From a virus, in the IMG/VR virus record IMGVR_UViG_3300030329_006380, positions 62,001 to 126,000 of that record: 64,000 bases of DNA. The stretch is one strand, 5' to 3'. This document shows, in pieces, positions 45,810 to 54,027 of this stretch (position 1 is its first letter; every line of letters starts with the position of its first letter). Made by a program: the position numbers and the translations under genes. Below the pieces are notes generated by a model. It was not told the origin of the DNA. It saw only the letters and a program-made list of their open reading frames with translations, and did not search any database.

Positions 45810-47453
45810 CTAAGCCTTCACGCTCGATGCATTTGGAGAAGAAGTTTTATTATATGTTATTTCATTGCTTTTCTTCCAATATAATTCTAAACCTGGAGTG
45901 GGAGCAATTCTTTTTCCCGTTGCCCCTGAAGTTGTATGAGTGGTTATTGTCGCGGCCATATGTATTCCGGAGACCTCTACCTCTATCCATCCATATTCCT
46001 GTCCAACATCGCTCTGTAATCTCCTTCGAACCATGCTGCGAAGATGGAAGCCGGCCTGTGCTTTTTTTGAAACGGTGGCGATAAATAATTTTGCGCAAGG
46101 GTCAGGATGGGTCTTTACTCTCATGAATTCGCCTGTTTTTTTCCATCCATATGGCTGAGTTTCTCCGCGGCCGATGAATCTAGGCTGCGAAAAATTAAAT
46201 ATTGGACTCGTAGCACAGCGGCCGCGTGGAACAAATTTTGCACCAGATGATGGTGTGGATGTACCAGATTCACGCTTTGGGGGCCCAGGGCGGCCCTTAC
46301 AATAAGGGTTACCATCATAAGATTGTTTCGACGAGCGGGCGGATTCAGCAACCGATGGATCGCCCTTAAACTCAAAATGCATAGAATCAACATACCCCTT
46401 CCAGTCGCCGCCCCAACTAAATCCATACCTCTTAAATGCTGCTATCACACACTCCGGAAGATCATAAATTAATACACCTTGTTTTGCGGGGTTTTGTGCA
46501 GGATTAATGTCAATTGCTGTTCCCCATGCATGATTACTAATACCTATCTTGCAATCATTAGGAAACGTACCTTGATGTCTCATGCACCTGCAGGCATACG
46601 TTCCGGGTCCCGGAAGGCCTTGATAGAATTTATAATTCTGAGCTTCTTGGCACATGGCTATATCTGCTTCCACCATCTCAAAAGCAGCAGCAGCAGCGGG
46701 ATTAACCGGTATTTTTCTATTCCTAAAATTCACGTTTGCCCTTTTACCTTTACATGGTGCACCATAAAATTGATCTCTCATTTGGGCGTTTCTTACAACT
46801 ACCGGAACACGTGGATAACTACCACATGTCGCAGCCGGAATATTGGCTCCGCCGCCCGGTATTCCTCCGCCTCCGCCTCCGCGGCCAACCCCATAGCTTC
46901 TTGCGCCACCGGTGGTTGCAACCGTTGGAGCAAAGTACTTAGTTTCGGAGCTTATATATATGGGATCGGTGCCGGCATTAAAATTTCGGAATGTTACACG
47001 TACAAGTTCTCCGGGATCTGGGGTTGGGAGATCACTGGTTTCCGCATAAAAAGTTGGATATAGGTCTATTATCGGGTGATGACATTTCTTTACTGTGTCT
47101 TTATCGCTACATGGCTCTGACCCCAATTGGTTTGGGACAGGAAGCATGGCATGGATCTCCGGTATCCGAACTTTAATCGCAACTAATTGCGGGGCTGTCT
47201 CACCACGATATTTTTTAGTCATCAGTGATCCTGGCTCAAAGGGCCATGAAGAATCACCAACAGTATTAGTTTCCACCCTTAAAACCATCCCAACATAGAA
47301 CTTTCTTTTTTTTGTTGTATCCTTTGTGTATTGAGCTTCCGCTAGTTCTTTAACTGAGGAAGTATATTTCTTGCCTCGCGTATGTCGCGGGCCATATTTA
47401 GACGGCGCATCATGCGTTATGTGCGATTCTAAAAATGATTTATCACTTACCAT
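45810..47453 (-). CDS. gp5-like OB-fold hub protein with M15 peptidase domain
   Basis: This encodes 547 aa from the ATG at 47453 (MVSDKSFLES). The open frame extends 10 codons to a TTG that would run into the upstream gene. The OB-fold module spans about 50-175 (VAIKVRIPEIHAMLPVP, HPIIDLYPTFYA). A glycine-rich linker lies at about 190-203. Residues about 240-365 are an M15-type D-Ala-D-Ala or L-Ala-D-Glu peptidase, with zinc ligands His308 (SNHAWGTAIDIN), Asp315 and His359 (MHFEF). A further 175-residue C-terminal region is unassigned. It would cleave peptidoglycan cross-links or stem peptides during tail penetration. Confidence 0.9.
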   Translation of the reverse strand: MVSDKSFLESHITHDAPSKYGPRHTRGKKYTSSVKELAEAQYTKDTTKKRKFYVGMVLRVETNTVGDSSWPFEPGSLMTKKYRGETAPQLVAIKVRIPEIHAMLPVPNQLGSEPCSDKDTVKKCHHPIIDLYPTFYAETSDLPTPDPGELVRVTFRNFNAGTDPIYISSETKYFAPTVATTGGARSYGVGRGGGGGGIPGGGANIPAATCGSYPRVPVVVRNAQMRDQFYGAPCKGKRANVNFRNRKIPVNPAAAAAFEMVEADIAMCQEAQNYKFYQGLPGPGTYACRCMRHQGTFPNDCKIGISNHAWGTAIDINPAQNPAKQGVLIYDLPECVIAAFKRYGFSWGGDWKGYVDSMHFEFKGDPSVAESARSSKQSYDGNPYCKGRPGPPKRESGTSTPSSGAKFVPRGRCATSPIFNFSQPRFIGRGETQPYGWKKTGEFMRVKTHPDPCAKLFIATVSKKAQAGFHLRSMVRRRLQSDVGQEYGWIEVEVSGIHMAATITTHTTSGATGKRIAPTPGLELYWKKSNEITYNKTSSPNASSVKA

Positions 47454-47473
47454 TTCGTGATATCCCCATAAAT

Positions 47474-48772
47474 CTAAGACCAATCAACTATGCCATTACT
47501 AACTCTCTGGCAGCGTTCTATCATTTTTTCATAAGCGGCGCGTGGTGGAAGACCCCTTGATCTAAAATAAGTATATGTCATTTGCGTAGTACCATCTGCT
47601 CTGCGAGAAGGCGATATGTGAGAGTGCGCCAATAGGCCTGGCGGGGGTGGATTTGACCGGGACCAATCTCCCTTAATAGTATAGTCTGTACCATTAAGAC
47701 CCACCCACCTCATCGGTGTAGAAGTCTGACCAGTGACTTGTCTAACAATCGTCCACGCTGATTCATAAGAAGCTAGCGGAGGTACCGGATATGTTCTAGA
47801 AATCCAATGTGAAAAATTATAAATTCGTACCGGAACCTTCTCTACGCTTTGATATGTTTTCCTATGCCACCCTTGTAAAGCTCTTGCTTGGAATGGATTA
47901 ACGACTTCGAAGCCAACAGATCTAGGGTTGTATAAACTCCCTGCGTGAACGCCCCATTGGTCATAACTAGCTAAATTCCACAGTTTTCCATCCCATCCAA
48001 CATAATGGTGCAAAAAACCCGATTTACTGTTATTGACATAATTAATACTCTTCCCAGCATGCATTGGGCCGCCAGTTTCATGCATAACTAACCACACCAC
48101 ATCGCTTGTAGCTCTCTGATATGTTCGGTTCCATCCTGTAAACCCTTCAGGGAGGACTGCGCCCTGAAAATTCTTCCAATTTCCCGAAACGGTCTTGACT
48201 GCGCCATACGCAGATACAGAAGTTCCATCACCAATGGCCATCCTTAGGTTCCCTGTCTCCGGCGATAAATAAACCGGATCTTTAAAATTATTTAAATCAC
48301 CATATTTAACCCTAACAATATCACCGGGTGCTGGAGTTGGGACCCCCGGATTGATTGCATAAAAGGTAGGATACAAATCAATAATAGGGTGGTGACATCT
48401 TTTTAAAATATTTCTATTTCTTTTCCCAGTGCAATCAGTGGCTGGTCCTCCAGAGGGAATGGATGGCACTGGTAGCATGGTGTGAAGCTCTGGGATACGA
48501 ACTTTTATCGCAACCAATTTGGGAGGAGTCCCTGTTTTAGCGCGATATTTCTTAAGAGGCATTGAGCCAGGTTCGTATTCTCCCTCTCCACTAGTACTAG
48601 CTTCAACACGAAGAACGATGCCGCAAAAAGTACCCTGTTTATCAGTGGCATCATTTTGAAATGCCTTTTCATTGGTTTTTTTTGCAGATTTTACAAAATC
48701 TGTATTAACATCATCTCGCGGCCCGTATTTCGGAGCATCGAACCAGTTTAAGAAGGTATCTAAAACCGACAT
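47474..48772 (-). CDS. gp5-like OB-fold hub protein with N-acetylmuramoyl-L-alanine amidase domain
   Basis: This encodes 432 aa. The OB-fold module is at about 48-172 (FCGIVLRVEAST, VAIKVRIPELHTMLPVP, HPIIDLYPTFYA, PGDIVRVKY). The C-terminal domain, about 215-425, is Amidase_2/PGRP-like: VVWLVMHETGG with His231, SGFLHHYVGWDGKLW, GVHAGS with His276, VGFEVVNP with Glu289, and a final HSHISPSRRADG that supplies the last zinc ligand. It would cut the bond between MurNAc and the stem peptide. It is the first of three tandem OB-fold paralogues. GGCGGAG precedes the ATG, which overlaps the upstream stop (TAATG). Confidence 0.9.
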   Translation of the reverse strand: MSVLDTFLNWFDAPKYGPRDDVNTDFVKSAKKTNEKAFQNDATDKQGTFCGIVLRVEASTSGEGEYEPGSMPLKKYRAKTGTPPKLVAIKVRIPELHTMLPVPSIPSGGPATDCTGKRNRNILKRCHHPIIDLYPTFYAINPGVPTPAPGDIVRVKYGDLNNFKDPVYLSPETGNLRMAIGDGTSVSAYGAVKTVSGNWKNFQGAVLPEGFTGWNRTYQRATSDVVWLVMHETGGPMHAGKSINYVNNSKSGFLHHYVGWDGKLWNLASYDQWGVHAGSLYNPRSVGFEVVNPFQARALQGWHRKTYQSVEKVPVRIYNFSHWISRTYPVPPLASYESAWTIVRQVTGQTSTPMRWVGLNGTDYTIKGDWSRSNPPPPGLLAHSHISPSRRADGTTQMTYTYFRSRGLPPRAAYEKMIERCQRVSNGIVDWS

Positions 48773-49074
48773 TATTCTCCGCCTTGAATTATCTCAAATA
48801 GTTCATCGCGATCCTCGTTGGTCAACTCATTTGAAGCATCTTTTTTCTTCTGCAACAAGGAAGCTAATTTAACCAACTGTTCATTTGAACGCTGCAGTGT
48901 CTCTACATATTTTGCTGCGATCAGGCCGACGCCTCTATGGTTTTCATCTGATTTCTTTATATAGGCCAAAAGATCGACCAACAATGTTTTTGTTAACGAG
49001 CGATCTTCATGGATATTTTCTACGGCCTCTTTTATAAATTCTTCAGTGCTTTTTAAATCTTTCCCGTATCCCAT
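48772..49074 (-). CDS. Small helical phage protein, unknown function
   Basis: This encodes 100 aa, wholly helical and charged (MGYGKDLKSTEEFIKEAVEN, then LLVDLLAYIKKSDENHRGVG, AAKYVETLQRSNEQLVKLAS and the acidic end DELFEIIQGGE). There are no cysteines, signal or membrane segment. It overlaps the sigma-factor gene by 22 bases and the amidase-hub gene by TAATG, so it is probably co-transcribed with both. I recall similar small proteins beside gp55 homologues in marine phages, but no function is known. Confidence 0.78.
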   Translation of the reverse strand: MGYGKDLKSTEEFIKEAVENIHEDRSLTKTLLVDLLAYIKKSDENHRGVGLIAAKYVETLQRSNEQLVKLASLLQKKKDASNELTNEDRDELFEIIQGGE

Positions 49075-49763
49075 TTCTTTTTAAATTCCCTATATCGTGC
49101 GCGGAGCTTGTTAAGGTTATTGACAATCTGTTTTGTGTTAAGTCCTGTAAGTTCTCGCAAGTATAGATAAATAGCCTTTTTATTGAAAATTTCTATTTCG
49201 TCACAGCTTTTAAGAAGTATTTTAACAGCCTCAAGTACTTTCTTTTCATTCTCCTTTAAAGAGCCAGTATCCCAAGTTTCGATCTCCGTCCATAGGTAAT
49301 GCCAGAATTCTGCTTCTTCGCGCCATGTGTCATATTCATTATATACAACCATATTATCTGATGCAGGTTCCTCCATGAAATAGTCTTCATAAAGCACCTC
49401 TCTCTTGTTTCTTTTAGAAGTTTTCTTAACCTCGTGAATAAACCAATTTTTTGTAATTACACTGAAATAGGAAAATGCCTTTGATCCCTTGTTCGGATCA
49501 TATTTGTCCAATATTGTTGTTAACCAGATTTTACAATCTTCCCGAAGACAGTCGATATTCGGAAGTGTTGTAAATTTGTAAGTATATACGATTTTATCAA
49601 CCATTTCGCTAAACACAGGCCCAATAAATTTAATATATAAATCACTTCGAATATCGGCATCTTCTGTATTAGCATATGCTACTATTGCATCTTCATGCAC
49701 TTGAGTGAAGTACTGCTTCTTCTTGCTCCGTCGGCGCCGGGTCTTCCTCTTCTTCTCTGTCAT
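49053..49763 (-). CDS. Late-transcription sigma factor (T4 gp55-like)
   Basis: This encodes 236 aa. After a strongly basic N-terminus (TEKKRKTRRRRSKKKQYFTQ), the region HEDAIVAYANTEDADIRSDL, then KFIGPVFSEMVDKIVYTYKF and the YDPNKGSKAFSYFSVITKNW block match gp55-like or sigma-70 region 2 core-binding helices. gp55 directs host RNA polymerase to late promoters, together with the sliding clamp in T4. AGGAG lies about 9 bases before the ATG at 49763, so the 71-base overlap with the upstream gene appears real. The long C-terminal part lacks a clear region 4, as in gp55. Confidence 0.88.
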   Translation of the reverse strand: MTEKKRKTRRRRSKKKQYFTQVHEDAIVAYANTEDADIRSDLYIKFIGPVFSEMVDKIVYTYKFTTLPNIDCLREDCKIWLTTILDKYDPNKGSKAFSYFSVITKNWFIHEVKKTSKRNKREVLYEDYFMEEPASDNMVVYNEYDTWREEAEFWHYLWTEIETWDTGSLKENEKKVLEAVKILLKSCDEIEIFNKKAIYLYLRELTGLNTKQIVNNLNKLRARYREFKKKWDTGKI

Positions 49764-50070
49764 CTATTAACTCCTCTGAGGTCTCTAAGTCCTCCTCGGT
49801 TAAAGAAAATATTTCTTCAAATTTATCTATCTCATCTACTAAAAATCTTGAATGCTCTAACATCGCCATAATTGTTTCATCGCCATAAAACAGTTCCATC
49901 TCAGATAACGCTGTAAGATGTTGTTTAAAATCCAAAACAACGTCCATCAAGTGGCCTATGTTTTTAGAAACAAACACTAGTTTATCAATAGTGCCTCTTA
50001 TGTACCACACCAATAATATATTTATTGCCGATGATAGAATTAACAATAAACTGATTATAAAAATAGTCAT
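49693..50070 (-). CDS. Membrane-anchored acidic-tailed protein
   Basis: This encodes 125 aa. An N-terminal transmembrane helix (MTIFIISLLLILSSAINILL) is followed by a helical cytoplasmic region and an acidic tail (EELIDDREEEEDPAPTEQEE). Its final 71 bases are also read as the basic N-terminus of the sigma factor in another frame. No family with known function is recognised. It overlaps the zinc-ribbon gene upstream by ATGA. Confidence 0.78.
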   Translation of the reverse strand: MTIFIISLLLILSSAINILLVWYIRGTIDKLVFVSKNIGHLMDVVLDFKQHLTALSEMELFYGDETIMAMLEHSRFLVDEIDKFEEIFSLTEEDLETSEELIDDREEEEDPAPTEQEEAVLHSSA

Positions 50071-50336
50071 TCCGGTTTATACTCCTGTTTTCTCAAATTT
50101 TGACGTTCTTCTTGTAGTTCCCCCTTTGCATCCTCAATGAATTCTCTCACGAGATCCCCTGTTCTAGTAAGTCTTGACTGTTGTTCAGATTTGGTAAAAA
50201 TAGACGCTACAGGAGGAATTTTCAGCAAATTACCGTCTTCAAGGCAGTTGGGGCAACATTGATGTATATCAGACATCGAATGGCGTTTTTGGTGAACAAA
50301 ATCGCATTTTTGACATTGGTATGTATATCTGGGCAT
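50067..50336 (-). CDS. FmdB-like zinc-ribbon protein
   Basis: This encodes 89 aa beginning MPRYTYQCQKCDFVHQKRHS, with a second pair in CCPNCLEDG. This is the CxxC...CxxC ribbon and start of the FmdB/CxxC regulatory-protein family. The C-terminal half (REFIEDAKGELQEERQNLRK) is a charged helix. The family is found in many bacteria and phages with poorly defined roles, often suggested to be regulatory. It is four bases downstream of the small gene at 50340. Confidence 0.85.
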   Translation of the reverse strand: MPRYTYQCQKCDFVHQKRHSMSDIHQCCPNCLEDGNLLKIPPVASIFTKSEQQSRLTRTGDLVREFIEDAKGELQEERQNLRKQEYKPE

Positions 50337-50339
50337 GGG

Positions 50340-50525
50340 TTAATTATATTGTTCCCCTTCATCAATGTCAAATTTAACTTTAGGAGGGTTAGTTACAACT
50401 ATCTCACTATTCTCATCAATTTCTAATTCAAATCCTTTAAGGGTGCGGGTTACATCTGAGCGCTCCAGTATTGCTTTCTGTAATGCTAGCATAACTGCTC
50501 CCAGTGCTTGATCTGATAATTTCAT
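50340..50525 (-). CDS. Small conserved phage protein, unknown function
   Basis: This encodes 61 aa from the ATG at 50525 (MKLSDQALGAVMLALQKAIL), preceded by GGAGAG and overlapping the epimerase stop as ATGA. The frame extends nine codons farther but reads into the epimerase. An N-terminal helix is followed by strands (LKGFELEIDENSEIVVTNPP) and an acidic end. I recall similar short proteins in marine T4-like phages. No function is known. Confidence 0.8.
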   Translation of the reverse strand: MKLSDQALGAVMLALQKAILERSDVTRTLKGFELEIDENSEIVVTNPPKVKFDIDEGEQYN

Positions 50526-51379
50526 TCTCTCTCCTTTAATTTTTGAAAACAAGAGTTTATCCCCTGTTCAATATTTATTTTTGTTTTCCATCCCAACGAC
50601 TCTAGAGGAGCAATATCTGCTCTGGTCTCCCTTACGTCTCCACTCCTCTCTGATATGCGCGAGAACGTCACATTTGGAAAATATTTATTAACAATCGACG
50701 CTACCTCATTTAGAGATATATTACTACCAGTTGCTGTATCATAGTGGCGACCTTTGAAATTGCCCTTGTAATTCATACAGAAAATATTAGCAGATACAAC
50801 ATCAGAAACATGAATCATATCTCGGCGCTGATCTCCGGCGCCAGTAATATATGGATCTTTCCCCTTTCGAATGTAATCCATAAAATTAGCAATTGCCGTT
50901 GCATATGGACCATCGACCTCCTGATCCTCTGAGTATACATTAAAGTAACGAAGAGATACTGTATCTAAGCCATAAACATCAGAATAGTTTTTACATAAAA
51001 TCTCTGGTATTAATTTTGATGCGCCATATGGGCTGGTTGGCCCATCTCCATTGCCAACTACAGATGAAGAACTAGAGTAAATCACCCTCTTGGCACCATT
51101 CTTTCTGGCGTATTCCAGAATTCGAATTGTGGAAAGAACGTTGTTCTCTAAGACCTCCTCGGGAAATTCCATGCTATATGGAACTCGTGGAATCGCCGCA
51201 AGGTGAAAAATGTACTCTGGTCTGAAGCACTTATATCTTTTGTGATTTAAGTCATGAATTATATCCAGCCCATCTTTTAAATCAATACCTCGAACAACGC
51301 AACCCATCTTCTTCAAGGCTTTGTAAACACGAGATCCAATATATCCTCTATATCCTGTTACTAAACATCTAATAGCCAT
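50522..51379 (-). CDS. NAD-dependent sugar-nucleotide epimerase/dehydratase (extended SDR)
   Basis: This encodes 285 aa from the ATG at 51379 (MAIRCLVTGYRGYIGS); an in-frame ATG at 51400 is also possible and neither has a clear ribosome site. The dinucleotide fold shows GYRGYIG near residues 9-15, then YIFHLAAIPRVPYS. Catalytic YxxxK is in SPYGASK after the SSSSSVVG strand. RRDMIHVSDVV is the substrate-domain motif of GalE/Gmd-like enzymes. The product likely epimerises or dehydrates a nucleotide sugar for the glycan built by the upstream glycosyltransferases. Exact substrate is unknown. Confidence 0.9.
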   Translation of the reverse strand: MAIRCLVTGYRGYIGSRVYKALKKMGCVVRGIDLKDGLDIIHDLNHKRYKCFRPEYIFHLAAIPRVPYSMEFPEEVLENNVLSTIRILEYARKNGAKRVIYSSSSSVVGNGDGPTSPYGASKLIPEILCKNYSDVYGLDTVSLRYFNVYSEDQEVDGPYATAIANFMDYIRKGKDPYITGAGDQRRDMIHVSDVVSANIFCMNYKGNFKGRHYDTATGSNISLNEVASIVNKYFPNVTFSRISERSGDVRETRADIAPLESLGWKTKINIEQGINSCFQKLKERE

Positions 51380-51390
51380 ATAGTCACAAT

Positions 51391-52005
51391 TTATATCCAT
51401 TTGAAGTTAATATTTTTTAAGTTCTCCTCTTGAACGCGGCGCTTAATCTCTTCTGTGGCCGGCCTCAAGGATGGAATCTTTTTCTCGTGGGTCTCAACAA
51501 AGACATAGGGGATATCATGCAAAGCCCCATTATCCAATAAATGCTCTAGGAGATCACACTCAGCACCCTCGATATCTATTTTTAAGACCTGTATATTCTT
51601 TTTAAATTTATTCTTAATTTTCTGAATTATTCGATTGAGATCAATCGTTTTGACTTCTACATAATCATCAATGTTAACGTTGCTCTTCTCACTCACCAAG
51701 GAACTCCCAGTAGAATATTTTAAAGGATCTTCTGGTGATTTCTGGTGCATATATAACTTTGAAACTCCGTCACTAGAAGAAACTGCCGCTTTAAAACACC
51801 TTACATTGCGATTATTCTTAAATCGATTAGACAATACATCAAAAGCTCTATCATTCGGCTCATAAGCTAACACTATTGCTCCATGATTTATAAATAAATT
51901 TGTAATATCGCCGATATTTGCACCACAATCAATAACAATATCGCCTGAGTTTATAATCACGTCAACGAGGCTATTATCTTTAAGCTTTACTTGCAACACA
52001 CTCAT
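51391..52005 (-). CDS. FkbM-family methyltransferase
   Basis: This encodes 204 aa. SAM-binding motif I is DIVIDCGANIGDIT near residues 22-35, then VLAYEPNDRAFDVL, and the FkbM hallmark LKIDIEGAECDLLEHL. These enzymes usually O-methylate sugars in polysaccharides or natural products. It overlaps the upstream FkbM gene by ATGA, and the two differ enough to suggest different targets. It sits in the surface-glycan block. Confidence 0.9.
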   Translation of the reverse strand: MSVLQVKLKDNSLVDVIINSGDIVIDCGANIGDITNLFINHGAIVLAYEPNDRAFDVLSNRFKNNRNVRCFKAAVSSSDGVSKLYMHQKSPEDPLKYSTGSSLVSEKSNVNIDDYVEVKTIDLNRIIQKIKNKFKKNIQVLKIDIEGAECDLLEHLLDNGALHDIPYVFVETHEKKIPSLRPATEEIKRRVQEENLKNINFKWI

Positions 52006-52895
52006 TGTTTCTCCCGCGATATCATCATACTTCTGGCTATTTTTTTAGTATACCCGTTGAGCCATGGCTCTAAGTTTTCTCTACAGGTTATAGCTATAGC
52101 ATCTTCGTTTTTAATATTTTCATAAATGCCACGATTGAATCCATCTGTCTGGACGATATGGGTTGGTTTATACCCCAGTTTTGCAAAGAGTTCAGGTTGT
52201 GGTCTGGGCGTTGCAACAATGTAGCTACACCTAAAACCGATATCAAAATATTTTCTCAAAATATTTTCAAAATCATTGTTTTCTGAATATTCTGACGGGT
52301 GGATTTCCAAAAGTATGTGAGTTTCCCCCATATTTTTTTTAAAATATTCATACCCTCCGTTAAAGACTGACACCTCGTGACCCTCAATATCCATTTTTAT
52401 GAAATTGGGGTATCTTCTATTTTGAAAAAATGTTTCTAGTGTGAAGCATTCAACTGTCTCTTCCCTCACACTGTGTTTGGTTTTATTAATACTGTTTAAG
52501 TTTGGCTGTCGTGCAATCCAAAAAGATGATTCCCCATCATGGTCGGATATTAAACACTTATTAAGCTCGCAACGATCTGGTGTTAGATATCCATTTTTTT
52601 TAATATTTGTTTTTAAAAATTTCAAATTATGGGCGTCAGGCTCAATGGCGTAAACAAAGCCAGAAAACCCACTATTCCTGAGCATGATCATTGTAGCGTA
52701 GCCTATATTGGCGCCCAGATCTAAACATGTCATACCAGGCTTGACCGTCTTATTCATGATAGCCATAAAGGCGCACTCTCGTGAAAAAGAAAAACCTTTG
52801 CCATCAGTGTGCGAATAATACAGAGTGCTTCCAATACCGCCATCATTAATGTCTAGAATCCATTTAAAATCATCAACTTCTTTTCTATATAACAT
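52002..52895 (-). CDS. FkbM-family methyltransferase
   Basis: This encodes 297 aa from the ATG at 52895 (MLYRKEVDDFKW), which has GGGGG a few bases upstream. An in-frame GTG at 52907 is the alternative. Motif I is TCLDLGANIGYATM, then YAIEPDAHNLKFL, and the FkbM signature FIKMDIEGHEVSVFNGG followed by ILLEIHPSE. The C-terminal extension is charged and unassigned. It probably methylates a sugar of the phage-directed glycan. It overlaps the methyltransferase/P-loop fusion by 11 bases. Confidence 0.9.
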   Translation of the reverse strand: MLYRKEVDDFKWILDINDGGIGSTLYYSHTDGKGFSFSRECAFMAIMNKTVKPGMTCLDLGANIGYATMIMLRNSGFSGFVYAIEPDAHNLKFLKTNIKKNGYLTPDRCELNKCLISDHDGESSFWIARQPNLNSINKTKHSVREETVECFTLETFFQNRRYPNFIKMDIEGHEVSVFNGGYEYFKKNMGETHILLEIHPSEYSENNDFENILRKYFDIGFRCSYIVATPRPQPELFAKLGYKPTHIVQTDGFNRGIYENIKNEDAIAITCRENLEPWLNGYTKKIARSMMISREKQ

Positions 52896-54027
52896 CACTA
52901 CCCCCACTAGAATCTATCACACAATAATTAATATTCTCTTGTTCCAGTGCATAAAAAAGATTCTGATATGAAAAAGGATAATTGTCTAAATGTTGATTTA
53001 TTGAGTTCCCTCTCTTATTCTTTACTCGATTCAAAAGTCTCTCTCGATGAATATACGGCTTTACGTAGCATATAATCGCAGTTGCATCTTTATCCCGCAG
53101 TATCCTTACCCACTCATTAATGTTCGGCTTAAACCCACTAAGCGATTTGTAATTCGGAGCAATATATATCACAGGATAGTCATCTGTAAACGTTGTTATA
53201 TTTTTCCCATATTTTAGCGATCTCCCCTCACCATCAAAAACCTTGTTTTTAATGATATTCTCCCCCTTGTATTCTACTGGTATATTATAAAAATCATGCA
53301 AGAGCCTCGTTTTCCCAGAAGCGCCGGGACCAATTACAATCCCCCTCTTAAGATTTCGAACCGATTCTAAATCACTAAAAAATATTTTTCTTTTTTGAAA
53401 AATGCAAACATATCTCTCTGGGCCCATAAAGCTTTCTTGATTATCACTAGCCTGTTTAATTAACAAGTCATAATTTCTCTCCCGAAGAAAGGAGATTATA
53501 TCCTGTAGGTTTAGATTTCCTTCAAACTTAACTTCCTTACCTATATCTCTCTCGTAGGCGTCATAGAATCCAAATAATGGAGCTTCTATGCAGATCATAT
53601 CATTCGATAGTTCTGCTACTAAGTCCAATATCTTGTAAGGAGTCTGTACGTGATGTAAAATATTTAATAAGAATATACAATCATATGATTCTTTCGTTTC
53701 ACTTAAAAATGGTTCAAGTTTAGATAATATAAAATTTATATTATCGATATTATTTTTTTCAGCAATATCGATTCCAATATTTAATTTTTTATCATCGATA
53801 TCAACCGCGGTACCTTTTAATATTTTATCTTGTATATTAAACAAAATTGCGCCGGCGGCGGTACCCAAATCTAAAACACTTTTATTATTAAAATAATCAC
53901 CACCAAACATATCAATAATATAATTAGGTGTTCTATTTTTGTCGCCATCTTTCCCCATATAAACCCTGTCACCTATCTGTATATGTCTATAGGTTTTTTG
54001 TGGGTATGCTATATTCTTTTTACCCAT
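52885..54027 (-). CDS. SAM methyltransferase fused to a P-loop kinase-like domain
   Basis: This encodes 380 aa. Residues about 48-215 are a class I methyltransferase: SVLDLGTAAGAILF, AVDIDDKKLNIG, YDCIFLLNILHHVQTPYKIL. Residues about 228-375 begin with a Walker A motif, IVIGPGASGKTRLL (GPGASGKT 233-240), followed by VIYIAP and an Arg/Lys-rich segment HRERLLNRVKNKR resembling a nucleotide-kinase lid. This domain pairing is unusual. A role in modifying a sugar or its carrier is suggested by the neighbours. The substrate of either domain is unknown. Confidence 0.82.
   Translation of the reverse strand: MGKKNIAYPQKTYRHIQIGDRVYMGKDGDKNRTPNYIIDMFGGDYFNNKSVLDLGTAAGAILFNIQDKILKGTAVDIDDKKLNIGIDIAEKNNIDNINFILSKLEPFLSETKESYDCIFLLNILHHVQTPYKILDLVAELSNDMICIEAPLFGFYDAYERDIGKEVKFEGNLNLQDIISFLRERNYDLLIKQASDNQESFMGPERYVCIFQKRKIFFSDLESVRNLKRGIVIGPGASGKTRLLHDFYNIPVEYKGENIIKNKVFDGEGRSLKYGKNITTFTDDYPVIYIAPNYKSLSGFKPNINEWVRILRDKDATAIICYVKPYIHRERLLNRVKNKRGNSINQHLDNYPFSYQNLFYALEQENINYCVIDSSGGSDVI

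Noticed and set aside
46479-47063. 194-aa plus-strand ORF
   Set aside because: It lies antisense to the M15-peptidase hub gene, whose protein has clear motifs through this whole stretch.
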